Assembly (NCBI GenBank): GCA_031546715.1
Contig: JAVBKA010000096.1
Coordinates: forward strand, 1 to 14,008
Reading direction: 5' to 3'
DNA length: 14,008 nt
Source: JAVBKA01 sp031546715
GTDB lineage: Bacteria > Bacillota > Clostridia > Oscillospirales > UBA929
This document shows, in pieces, positions 6,875-13,307 of the stretch (positions are counted from its first letter, which is position 1; every line of letters begins with the position of its first letter). The translations under genes were made by a program, and so were the position numbers. The notes below the pieces were generated by a model. It was not told where the DNA came from and did no database searches. It was given only the letters and a program-made list of their open reading frames with translations.

Positions 6875-8077
6875 CTACCCACCAATCAACGTTGTCATAT
6901 TCATCACCGGCAAAATCACCGACATAACCACAAATATAACCACCGCCGCCATAACTATTATAGCCAGAGGCTCCATTAGCGCAGCCATGGTCTGCAAGGA
7001 CGTTTCAGCCTCGTCGTCATAAAAGTCCGCCGTCTGAAGCAGCAGCGTCTCCGCTTGGCCGGACTCCTCTCCAAGTCTTGTCATAGTTATGAGTAAGGAG
7101 GGGAACGCATTTTCACACTGTAATGCGTCACTTAAGGCTTCGCCGTTGCTGACTGCCATTACGGCGTGTTCTACGGCTCGTCTTAGGTATCTGTTTTGTA
7201 CCGCCCGCCCTGAAATCTCCAGTGCAGAGGTCAGGGGAAGCCCTGCATAGGTTAAGGTTGCCAAGGCTCTGGTATATCGTGAGGTGCAAACCTTTAAATA
7301 CAACTTGCCAAACATAGGCATCCTGATCTTCAATCCGTCAAACTCCACATGTCCCGATTCGGTGCTTATCCACAGTCGAAACGCAATGGCGGCAACAACG
7401 ATTATACCCAAAATTACATGCCAATTATTAGTCAAAAACGAGCTGACTGCAAGAATAGCAGCCGTTGGAGCAGGCAGCTTCACATTATTGTTTCTGTACA
7501 CATCCACAAACAGCGGAACAACCACGGCAAGCAGAAACACCGTGATAGCCAGCGTGATTACAAGCAGAACAGACGGATAGACCATTGCGCCCCGCACCTT
7601 GTTGTTCAGGCGATTGGTTTTCATAAAGCTTTCGCCCGCCCGTTTAAGACAGACATCCATTGCGCCGGAAGCCTCTCCCGCTTCAAGCATGTTCATAAAC
7701 ATCAGTGGAAGTCTGTGCTGATAGGGTGCAAAGGCATCTGTAAGCTTGCGTCCGTTTCCGATGGCTTCGGTGACATCACTGAGAATTTTTCTAAGAGCTT
7801 TGTTCTCCGTCTGCTCAGACATAATATTAAACGCAGTGGCTATAGGCACGCCTGCGGTTAGAATTGTAGAGGTTTGCAGGCAAAATGTCCCCATAACCTT
7901 GAGGGATATTTTGGTTTCAAAGGCACGCTCAAGCTCCGTATATGCTTCGCTGACCCTGACAGGGTACAGTCCTCTTGCTCTAAGCATTGCAAATACAGTG
8001 TTTTCGTCAGCAGCCTCGCAGTCGCCTTTTATGCGCTTGCCAAGATTATCAACAGCCACATACTTAAATTTTGACAT
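6875..8077 (-). CDS. gspF: GspF/PilC-family inner-membrane assembly protein
   Basis: A 400-residue polytopic protein of the family that forms the membrane platform of type II secretion and type IV pilus machines. After an N-terminal cytoplasmic region (about 1-57) there are two homologous GspF repeats. The first covers about 63-190 with the signature GEASG at 134-138, the second about 264-393 with GEESG at 336-340. Membrane segments lie at about 168-192, 217-237 and 369-393. The ATG at 8075-8077 is preferred over one at 8134 because MSKFKYVAVDNLGK is the usual family start and the upstream codon would sit on the promoter's start point. The customary partners (GspE/PilB ATPase, pilins, prepilin peptidase) are not adjacent. 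It is transcribed alone, divergently from spoIIP, and ends at the shared terminator. Confidence 0.92.
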   Translation of the reverse strand: MSKFKYVAVDNLGKRIKGDCEAADENTVFAMLRARGLYPVRVSEAYTELERAFETKISLKVMGTFCLQTSTILTAGVPIATAFNIMSEQTENKALRKILSDVTEAIGNGRKLTDAFAPYQHRLPLMFMNMLEAGEASGAMDVCLKRAGESFMKTNRLNNKVRGAMVYPSVLLVITLAITVFLLAVVVPLFVDVYRNNNVKLPAPTAAILAVSSFLTNNWHVILGIIVVAAIAFRLWISTESGHVEFDGLKIRMPMFGKLYLKVCTSRYTRALATLTYAGLPLTSALEISGRAVQNRYLRRAVEHAVMAVSNGEALSDALQCENAFPSLLITMTRLGEESGQAETLLLQTADFYDDEAETSLQTMAALMEPLAIIVMAAVVIFVVMSVILPVMNMTTLIGG

Positions 8078-8135
8078 ATGTAAGCCCTCTCTCTGCCCAG
8101 TAACCACAACAAAATCAAAATTTCTTACCAACAAT

Positions 8136-8164
8136 AATATACCATAAAACCAACGCAGTTACAA
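8136..8164 (-). promoter_or_regulatory. Promoter of the gspF-like gene
   Basis: Minus-strand TTGTAA (8159-8164) and TATATT (8136-8141) are separated by 17 bases, with an extended -10 TGG immediately before the hexamer. The predicted start of transcription is about 50 bases upstream of the chosen ATG. Confidence 0.7.
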
Positions 8165-8237
8165 GGCAGTAATTATTTTGTCCACCTCCTCATATACATT
8201 GTTAAAGACAAAAGTATACTAACGAGGAGATGTTCCA

Positions 8238-9575
8238 ATGAGCATTAACGTTACAACCGCCAGAAGGCTTGCGCGCCGCAAGGTTGAAAAAAAGAAAGGC
8301 AGTATTGCAAGTCCGTTGCTTGCAATTATATCTGCCTTGGTTTTGGTAAAAATATTTTCTTCTGTCAATACACCGGAATTTCTCACCGATACATACAGTA
8401 AAACCATTAGCAATCAAGGTTTTATTACTAACGTCCTTAAATTTGCAGGGTTTACGCAGTATTCAGCCCCCGTCAACCTTGAGTGGATGGACGTCGTCGC
8501 CATGCAGTCCAGTGTGTTTAACGAAGCCTTCAGCGATTGGAAAGCATCGTCACTGGCACCCGAGGGCGGCGACCATAGTGACGACGATGAGCCGATTCTC
8601 CCTCCACCATCAGCAACACCTTCTACCACACCCAGCCCTTCTCCATCTCCCATCTGGGCAATCGACCCCATCTCTTCCGCCACGCCAACCGAAAGCCCCG
8701 CTCCAACTGCAACACCGTCAGATATTTCCGAATGGATAGGCGGCGTATACACCCCTCCGAAGGCAAACGACCCACAGGCCCAGAAGCTTTTCGAGGTAAC
8801 CTTGCTAGCCAGCGACCCAAGTTATTATGATATGAACGGTTTAGTCGCCATAAAAAACAAGGTGACAAAACCTATTGATGTCAAAGCAATTATGGCAAAC
8901 AAGCTCACCTTCGCAAAAACAGACGGACAAAAACCTCAAATACTTATAATTCACACCCACGGCAGTGAAAGCTATATGCCCGACGCCCGTGATTTTTACG
9001 TCCCCACTGATATTCAGCGCACCGAGGACACTCGGTTTAATATCATCAGAATCGGCAAAGAAATCGCAAAAGGCTTTACGGCTCTAGGGTTAAATGTAAT
9101 CCATGATAAAACTATATGTGATTATCCCTCCTACACAGGCTCGTACAGTAAATCCTTCACGATTATTGAAAAACATGTCAAAGAAAACCCTTCAATCCAA
9201 GTTGTCATTGACATCCACAGAGATGCAATAGGCACTGACGGCGGCACAATTTATAAAACCGTCAGTAGTACAGATAAGGGCAAGGCTGCGCAAATGATGC
9301 TGGTAATGGGCAGTAATATTTCCGGATTAAAGCATGACACATGGAAGAATAATTTGAATATGGCATGTAGAATACAGCAAGCAATTCTTGAGAAATATTC
9401 CACATTGATGCGTCCAATTTCTTTGCGTAAAGAACGGTTTAACCAACAGGCGACTGCGGGGTCAATGCTTTTGGAAGTCGGCACAGCAGGCAATTCTTTG
9501 CAGGAGGCCATTTTGGCAGGCCAACTTTTTGCTGAAACTGCCGGTCCAGCAATAAAAGAAATGATAATGAAATAA
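8238..9575 (+). CDS. spoIIP: Stage II sporulation protein P (peptidoglycan amidase/endopeptidase)
   Basis: SpoIIP cleaves peptidoglycan with SpoIID and SpoIIM to drive membrane migration during engulfment of the forespore. The 445-residue protein has a basic N-terminus and a membrane anchor (about 24-41). A low-complexity Ser/Pro/Thr linker follows (about 108-165), and then the catalytic domain (about 233-445). The candidate metal and active-site motifs are IIHTHGSESY (237-246), DIHRDA (325-330) and MLLEVGTAG (410-418), as expected of this zinc amidase family. The ATG at 8238 has GAGGAGA seven bases upstream. In Bacillus the homologue is under mother-cell sigma-E; a sigma-E promoter is not clear here. 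The stop codon is followed after seven bases by repeat element A in the same orientation, which may serve as the 3' end. It shows that the host is, or recently was, a spore former. Confidence 0.95.
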   Translation: MSINVTTARRLARRKVEKKKGSIASPLLAIISALVLVKIFSSVNTPEFLTDTYSKTISNQGFITNVLKFAGFTQYSAPVNLEWMDVVAMQSSVFNEAFSDWKASSLAPEGGDHSDDDEPILPPPSATPSTTPSPSPSPIWAIDPISSATPTESPAPTATPSDISEWIGGVYTPPKANDPQAQKLFEVTLLASDPSYYDMNGLVAIKNKVTKPIDVKAIMANKLTFAKTDGQKPQILIIHTHGSESYMPDARDFYVPTDIQRTEDTRFNIIRIGKEIAKGFTALGLNVIHDKTICDYPSYTGSYSKSFTIIEKHVKENPSIQVVIDIHRDAIGTDGGTIYKTVSSTDKGKAAQMMLVMGSNISGLKHDTWKNNLNMACRIQQAILEKYSTLMRPISLRKERFNQQATAGSMLLEVGTAGNSLQEAILAGQLFAETAGPAIKEMIMK

Positions 9576-9581
9576 AAGAAG

Positions 9582-9842
9582 TTAAAAGTTTTGCTTGAGC
9601 TTTTTCAAAAGCTCATAGTTTTAAAAGGCAACGCCTTTTATCGAGCTGCGCACAGCTCGAAATCCAACTCTGAGCCGCGCGAACCAAATAATCGTAAGAA
9701 AAAACGCAACACAGCGCAGCGGCGTTGCGCACGTCCCTTGGGGATAGTGCCGTGGGTTAGAACGGCGATGCGTGGGTTAGAACGGCGATGCGTGGGTTAG
9801 AACGGCGGTGCGCCGAGGACGTCGCACCCTACGAACGGTGGG
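9582..9842 (+). repeat. Repeat element A, copy 2, with downstream tandem-repeat extension
   Basis: The three-hairpin unit occupies 9582-9720. The stems are GAGCTT/AAGCTC, TAAAAGGC/GCCTTTTA and TCGAGCTG/CAGCTCGA, the last with the same CGCA loop as copy 1 but two exchanged base pairs. The box TGAGCCGCGCGAACCAAA follows. The extension contains GCGTTGCGCACGTCCC, three tandem 20-base units, and a GGTGCG...CGCACC hairpin. The whole 260-base stretch recurs in inverted orientation at 11643-11885. It begins seven bases after the spoIIP stop. Confidence 0.85.
9751..9810 (+). repeat. Tandem repeat, 3 x 20 bases
   Basis: Three adjacent copies of CGTGGGTTAGAACGGCGATG, the third ending GGTG instead of GATG. 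The inverted counterpart at 11674-11713 has two copies, so unit number differs between paralogous sites. It is not a CRISPR array because there are no spacers. Confidence 0.92.
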
Positions 9843-9866
9843 TTGCTGCGTTTTGGGTACATCGGC

Positions 9867-10032
9867 GTAGGGGCGAACTTTGTTCGCCCGAGGTTTGCAA
9901 AAGCGTTCGGCGGTTTATTTGTAGGGCAAGGGCTCTGCTCTTGCCGCCGTCCACGAGGTTTGCCGCACCTTGGGTTGGTGGTTGTAGGGGCGAACTTTGT
10001 TCACCTAGGTTTGTTGCACCTTTGGTGTAATC
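9867..10032 (+). repeat. Composite hairpin repeat C-D-C, copy 2
   Basis: Collinear with 2236-2412: hairpin GGGCGAAC/GTTCGCCC (9870-9889), GGTTTGCAAA, TTCGGCGGTTT, hairpin GTAGGGCAAGGGCTCTGCTC plus TTGCCG (9921-9946), then a second GTAGGGGCGAACTTTGTTC module (9984-10002) whose right arm has decayed to TCACCTA. No coding function is seen. With the neighbouring elements it fills most of the 9576-10519 gap between spoIIP and mnmA. Confidence 0.75.
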
Positions 10033-10048
10033 GCATATCTTCTCTCGT

Positions 10049-10235
10049 CCCGCTCATGCCGCGGGGGCACTTCCTTTACGAGGGGCGGCAAAGCGATTGG
10101 CGGCAGACGTCTGCCGCCATCGTGCAAAGCGCCCTTTTCGTCGCCCACATGCCCATAGAACGTTTGCTGTGCGTGGTGGTTGCTTTCGTCCGATTCAACG
10201 TAGAATCGGTATATTTTGTCATCGACATTAAATTT
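10049..10235. repeat. Repeat element E, copy 1
   Basis: About 185 bases, repeated in inverted orientation at the right edge (13857-14008). It starts CGCTCATGCCGCGGGGGCAC and ends near a hairpin CCGATTC/GAATCGG and TTTTGTCATCGACATTAAAT. On the minus strand it carries an open frame (stop at 10005-10007, open back to 10271, 88 codons) without a start codon, reading NVDDKIYRFYVESDE. This copy has a 27-base palindromic insertion (10094-10122 region) that copy 2 lacks. Confidence 0.8.
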
Positions 10236-10299
10236 TTTGGTAGGTGTACTCTTGCCGTTGCTTATGGGTTGCTATGTTTGTTGTTTTACCACGCACCCA

Positions 10300-10338
10300 A
10301 ATTCCCCTCTGTGGAGGGGTGCCCAACGGGCGGGGTGG
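10300..10338 (-). repeat. Repeat element B, copy 4
   Basis: Inverted copy of the element at 2163-2201: AATTCCCCTCTGTGGAGGGG followed by TGCCCAACGGGCGGGGTGG. It has the same hairpin arms as the other copies. Confidence 0.75.
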
Positions 10339-10430
10339 TCACCCACCGCACCAACTGAGGTACATAATCTGCCCATTTACTTAGAATTGCTGTGACAGTG
10401 TACGGCAAAAAACGGCAAGGGCACTGCTAC

Positions 10431-10459
10431 TTGTATAATAGTATTCCCTATGCTAAAAT
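10431..10459 (+). promoter_or_regulatory. Candidate promoter of the mnmA-family gene
   Basis: TAAAAT (10454-10459) carries an extended -10 (TGC just before it) and lies 17 bases after a weak -35, TTGTAT (10431-10436). A second -10-like TATAAT sits at 10434-10439 but lacks a good -35. The start used matters, because only the upstream one would transcribe the whole hairpin at 10455-10497. Confidence 0.5.
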
Positions 10460-10497
10460 ATACGTGCAGAAGCCGAGGCTTCTCACGTATATTTTTT
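10455..10497 (+). terminator. Intrinsic terminator-like hairpin in the mnmA leader
   Basis: AAAATATACGTG pairs with CACGTATATTTT, and inside it AGAAGCC pairs with GGCTTCT across a tiny loop, with a single bulged C. Six T follow (10492-10497). This is a near-ideal intrinsic terminator 23 bases before the mnmA ATG. It may end transcription coming from spoIIP and the repeat island, or act as an attenuator. The A-rich left arm also makes it potentially bidirectional. Confidence 0.8.
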
Positions 10498-10519
10498 GAA
10501 ATTATTTGAGGATACACTA

Positions 10520-11479
10520 ATGAAAACAGTTGTTATAGGTCTTTCTGGCGGAGTGGATTCTGCTGTTTGTGCTGCTTTACTGCAAAAAAGTGGGTATCGG
10601 GTTGTGGGCGTGAACTTAGATGCGGGATTTTCGCCGAACGCTGCTAAGGATGCGCAGGCGGTTGCTGATTCTCAGGGTTTTGAGTTGATTATTGTCAACA
10701 CAGCGGCGCGTATGCAGGAGCTTGTTATTGACCCATTTTACGCCGCCTACTCTTGCGGACAAACCCCAAACCCTTGCATTTCCTGCAACCCCACGGTTAA
10801 GTTCCCAAGCCTTTTTGACATTGCCGATAAATATGACGGTCTTGTCGCCACGGGACATTACGCCGTTATTGAAAAGGTTGGCTTGTACAAGGGCGTCAAG
10901 GGGCGTGACCAAAGCTACATGATGTACCGTTTGCGGCGCGAGTGGCTCGCCCGACTGATGTTCCCCTTGGGACGCATGCAAAAAACCGAAGTGCGCCGAC
11001 TTGCCGCAGAGATGGGCATTCCTGTGGCCAACAAGCCAGACAGCATGGATATTTGCTTCCCAGTTGCCCAGCAACCGCTGACATGGGACATCTACCACGA
11101 AAACGGCAAGTACTTAGGCAAAGGCGAGGGCGTATACACAATCGGACAACGCCGCGGCTTAGGAATTGCGTCAGACGGCAGAATTTATGTCACGAAAATT
11201 GATGCTGCAAAGGGTGAAATTACGCTGGGAAACATAGAAAACGTGCAAAACACCACACTAAACATTCAAAACGTCCATTGGCTCATCGATACCCCAACCA
11301 AGCCCCTCGAATGCCACTGTAAAATACGCCACACAGGAACAGAAACCCCCGCACTAGTACACATCGAAGGCGACACCGCCCAAATCGAATTCAAAGCCCC
11401 CGTCTTCGCAGGCGCCCCCGGACAAAGTGCCGTTTTCTACCAAACCAACCAAGTCCTAGGCGGCGGCATAATAGTTTAA
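10520..11479 (+). CDS. mnmA: tRNA-specific 2-thiouridylase, MnmA family (short form)
   Basis: MnmA activates U34 of tRNA Lys/Glu/Gln with ATP and transfers sulfur from a persulfide to form 2-thiouridine. The 319-residue protein has the PP-loop SGGVDS (9-14), the NPCISCN segment with Cys86 and Cys89 (Cys89 aligning with the first catalytic cysteine), ATGHY (110-114), RDQSYMMYRL (129-138), the second catalytic cysteine in DSMDICF (Cys179), and YTIGQRRGLGI in the central domain. The C-terminal beta-barrel ends PGQSAVFY...LGGGIIV. It is shorter than the usual 350-370 residues, mainly after the second cysteine. The ATG at 10520 has GAGGA seven bases upstream; a TTG eight codons earlier (10496) has no such site. 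Base composition shifts sharply along the gene, from G/T-rich to A/C-rich. It could be a specialised paralogue rather than the main MnmA. Confidence 0.88.
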   Translation: MKTVVIGLSGGVDSAVCAALLQKSGYRVVGVNLDAGFSPNAAKDAQAVADSQGFELIIVNTAARMQELVIDPFYAAYSCGQTPNPCISCNPTVKFPSLFDIADKYDGLVATGHYAVIEKVGLYKGVKGRDQSYMMYRLRREWLARLMFPLGRMQKTEVRRLAAEMGIPVANKPDSMDICFPVAQQPLTWDIYHENGKYLGKGEGVYTIGQRRGLGIASDGRIYVTKIDAAKGEITLGNIENVQNTTLNIQNVHWLIDTPTKPLECHCKIRHTGTETPALVHIEGDTAQIEFKAPVFAGAPGQSAVFYQTNQVLGGGIIV

Positions 11480-11642
11480 AGAAACACAACCGCAACAACC
11501 GCAAGAGTGCCCCAACAAAACGAAAAACTACACCAAAAAAGCCAGCAACCCACAAACAACCCACCACGTAGCGCGGAGCGGCGGTCGTAGAACACTGCAG
11601 CGGTGACGAACGTGACAGCGACAGAGCCTGAATAGCCGCACC
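11480..11642. other. A/C-rich intergenic spacer downstream of mnmA
   Basis: No gene is supported in the 11480-11891 gap. The first 90 bases are strikingly poor in T on the plus strand (about three T), continuing the A/C-rich composition of the mnmA 3' half. The rest up to 11642 is GC-rich and unstructured as far as I can tell, then repeat copy 3 begins. No clear terminator for mnmA is seen here. Confidence 0.6.
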
Positions 11643-11885
11643 CCACCGTTCGTAGGGTGCGACGTCCTCGGCGCACCGCCGTTCCAACCCACGCACCGCC
11701 GTTCTAACCCACGCAACGTATCCCCCAAGGGGACGTGCGCAACGCCGCTACGCTGTGTTGCGTTTTTTCTTGCGTTTTTTTGGTTCGCGCGGCTCAGAGT
11801 TAGCATTTCGAGCCTTGCGAGGCTCGATTTAAGGCTCTGCCTTAAAGATCCGCAAGCTTTTGAAAAAGCTTTACTAAAACTTTTC
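11643..11885 (-). repeat. Repeat element A with tandem extension, copy 3 (inverted)
   Basis: Inverted counterpart of 9582-9842. Read on the minus strand it starts AAAAGTTTTAG seven bases after the thioredoxin-like gene's stop. It forms AAGCTT/AAGCTT, TTTAAGGC/GCCTTAAA and TCGAGCCT/AGGCTCGA hairpins, then the TGAGCCGCGCGAACCAAA box, two 20-base tandem units (11674-11713) and the GGTGCG/CGCACC hairpin. The second hairpin has two swapped A/T pairs relative to copies 1 and 2. Confidence 0.85.
11674..11713 (-). repeat. Tandem repeat, 2 x 20 bases
   Basis: Reverse complement of the unit at 9751-9810: CGTGGGTTAGAACGGCGGTG followed by CGTGGGTTGGAACGGCGGTG. It has one unit fewer than the other copy. 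Confidence 0.88.
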
Positions 11886-11891
11886 TCTTGT

Positions 11892-12554
11892 TTATTTGCT
11901 TGCGGTTATTAATTTTTCGATTCCATTTCTTAGAATGTCCTCTTCTTGCGCACCTAACAGCCCATTAACCAGTTCTCCCGTAACATCATAAACCGGCACA
12001 ATATTCCCATCAGCCCCAACAAAAAAAGTAACCGGAATCCCCGACCCCGCATAAATCTGACCGGCAGTGCCTTCTGTGTCAAAATAAATCGGGAACGTGT
12101 ATTTTTCATCTTCAATAAAACTTATGGCATTGTCCTTAGTTTCTCGGTTGCCATCTGTCAAATCCACCATTAAAAACGTAATTTCAGACCCAAACTCCCC
12201 ATAAAGCTTCTCAAAATGCGGCATTTCAAGCTTACAGGGCGGACACCAACTTGCCCAAAAGTTTATTATCAAAGGCTTACCCGCAAGGTCTGACAGCTTT
12301 GTGGTTGTGCCGTCAGGCTTCTCCACCGTAAAATCAGGCGCAGCAATAACCTCTGCAGGACTTGGCGACGCTTCGCCATCAGATACCGACGGAGCCTCCG
12401 ACCCTGACGGAGTTTGGGATACTGACTGGGACGGCGACGGCGACGCCGCACCTCCAAGTCGCCTGTCAGCAAGCACATTGTAAGCAACAGCCGCACCTGC
12501 AACAACCAATACGATTACCCCTGCGAGCACGACAAGCTTAATTTTTTGATTCAT
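11892..12554 (-). CDS. TlpA/ResA-like membrane-anchored thiol-disulfide oxidoreductase
   Basis: A 220-residue protein. It has an N-terminal signal-anchor (about 5-28), a Ser/Pro/Gln-rich linker (about 37-70) and a thioredoxin fold (about 72-218). The redox motif is WCPPC (103-107; Cys104 and Cys107) in NFWASWCPPCKLEMP. GIPVTFFV (172-179) holds the cis-proline opposite the active site. These features fit TlpA/ResA proteins, which reduce disulfides in extracytoplasmic partners such as cytochrome c apoproteins or metal-binding proteins. The ATG at 12552-12554 is chosen because GGAGGG precedes it closely; an upstream in-frame ATG at 12572 has no such site. It is the third gene of an operon with ccdA (42-base gap) and the cupredoxin-like gene. 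CcdA is its probable electron donor. The target is not encoded nearby except possibly the cupredoxin-like protein. Confidence 0.92.
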   Translation of the reverse strand: MNQKIKLVVLAGVIVLVVAGAAVAYNVLADRRLGGAASPSPSQSVSQTPSGSEAPSVSDGEASPSPAEVIAAPDFTVEKPDGTTTKLSDLAGKPLIINFWASWCPPCKLEMPHFEKLYGEFGSEITFLMVDLTDGNRETKDNAISFIEDEKYTFPIYFDTEGTAGQIYAGSGIPVTFFVGADGNIVPVYDVTGELVNGLLGAQEEDILRNGIEKLITASK

Positions 12555-12596
12555 TATTCCCTCCAACAGCACTAAAAATTGCGCAACGCCAAATAT

Positions 12597-13268
12597 TCAT
12601 ATTGACAACCAGCCTAAAAGCCGACCTAAAAGCCCCGTCGCCATAAATGTTCCCAAAACAATTAAAAACACCCCAGAAACTACATTAATCACTTTATAAT
12701 GTCGCTTTATCCACCCAAAAGCTGACGAGAGCTGACGAATAAGCAACGCCGTCAGCAAAAACGGAATACTCAGCCCCAAGGAGTACACAAGCAACAGCGA
12801 AACGCCCTCTACAGCCTTGCCACTAGACGCCGCCAACATCAGCGCAGACCCAAGGAACGCCCCCACACATGGCGACCAACCTATTGCAAACACTAGCCCC
12901 ATAACAAACGCAGACAAAGCGTTCATGCCGTTATGCTTCGCCGTCATGTGCCGTGAGTCGTTTAAAAACGGTATCTTAATCAGCCCCAAATAGTTTACCC
13001 CGAACAGCACAACGATTAGCCCGCCCACTAAGTTCACCGTAGAAAGGTGCATGGTGACAAAACGTCCAAATGTCCCCGCCAGCGCACCCAGCGACACAAA
13101 AACTGACGTAAATCCGAACACAAAGCAAAACGCCTTGACCATTAGCTTAGACTTATTTTCATCGTCTGCCGCGCCGGATAAATACGTAATATAAATGGGC
13201 AGCATCGGCAGCAAACAGGGTGATATAAATGTCATTATACCTTCTAAAAATGTTAAAACATACTGCAT
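12597..13268 (-). CDS. ccdA: CcdA/DsbD-type transmembrane electron carrier
   Basis: CcdA proteins shuttle electrons from cytoplasmic thioredoxin across the membrane to extracytoplasmic thioredoxin-like proteins. The 223-residue sequence has about six hydrophobic segments. The two family cysteines are visible: Cys18 in FISPCLLPMLP near the start of the first membrane segment and Cys134 in IGWSPCVGAFLG in the fourth. The length is normal for CcdA, with no DsbD-type soluble domains fused. The ATG at 13266-13268 has GGAGG about ten bases upstream. The gene lies between the cupredoxin-like lipoprotein gene (39-base gap) and the TlpA-like gene (42-base gap), so all three are probably cotranscribed. 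The immediate pairing with a WCPPC protein argues for a dedicated extracytoplasmic reducing pathway. Confidence 0.93.
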   Translation of the reverse strand: MQYVLTFLEGIMTFISPCLLPMLPIYITYLSGAADDENKSKLMVKAFCFVFGFTSVFVSLGALAGTFGRFVTMHLSTVNLVGGLIVVLFGVNYLGLIKIPFLNDSRHMTAKHNGMNALSAFVMGLVFAIGWSPCVGAFLGSALMLAASSGKAVEGVSLLLVYSLGLSIPFLLTALLIRQLSSAFGWIKRHYKVINVVSGVFLIVLGTFMATGLLGRLLGWLSI

Positions 13269-13307
13269 TTTAGCTCTGCCTCCGCAGGTTCTGAGCCGAA
13301 ATTATCA

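Noticed and set aside
7366..7374. Perfect DnaA box TTATCCACA
   Set aside because: A single copy inside the gspF-like coding region; no cluster or AT-rich unwinding region, so not an origin.
8078..8134. Longer GspF-like start at 8134
   Set aside because: It lies about at the predicted transcription start and adds residues outside the family N-terminus.
8190..8220. Sigma-E-like promoter before spoIIP (TCATATA and GTATACT)
   Set aside because: The -10 match is poor, the spacing is too long, and the implied start falls in the ribosome binding site.
9751..9810. CRISPR-like array
   Set aside because: The 20-base units are directly adjacent with no spacers, and no cas genes are present.
9591..10358. 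ORFs of 69-171 codons after spoIIP
   Set aside because: Made of repeat modules (tandem units and C/D hairpins); no family resemblance and no start signals.
11391..11806. Minus-strand ORFs of 66-101 codons downstream of mnmA
   Set aside because: Overlap the mnmA 3' end and inverted repeat copy 3; low-complexity Arg/Leu/Phe-rich translations typical of skewed composition.
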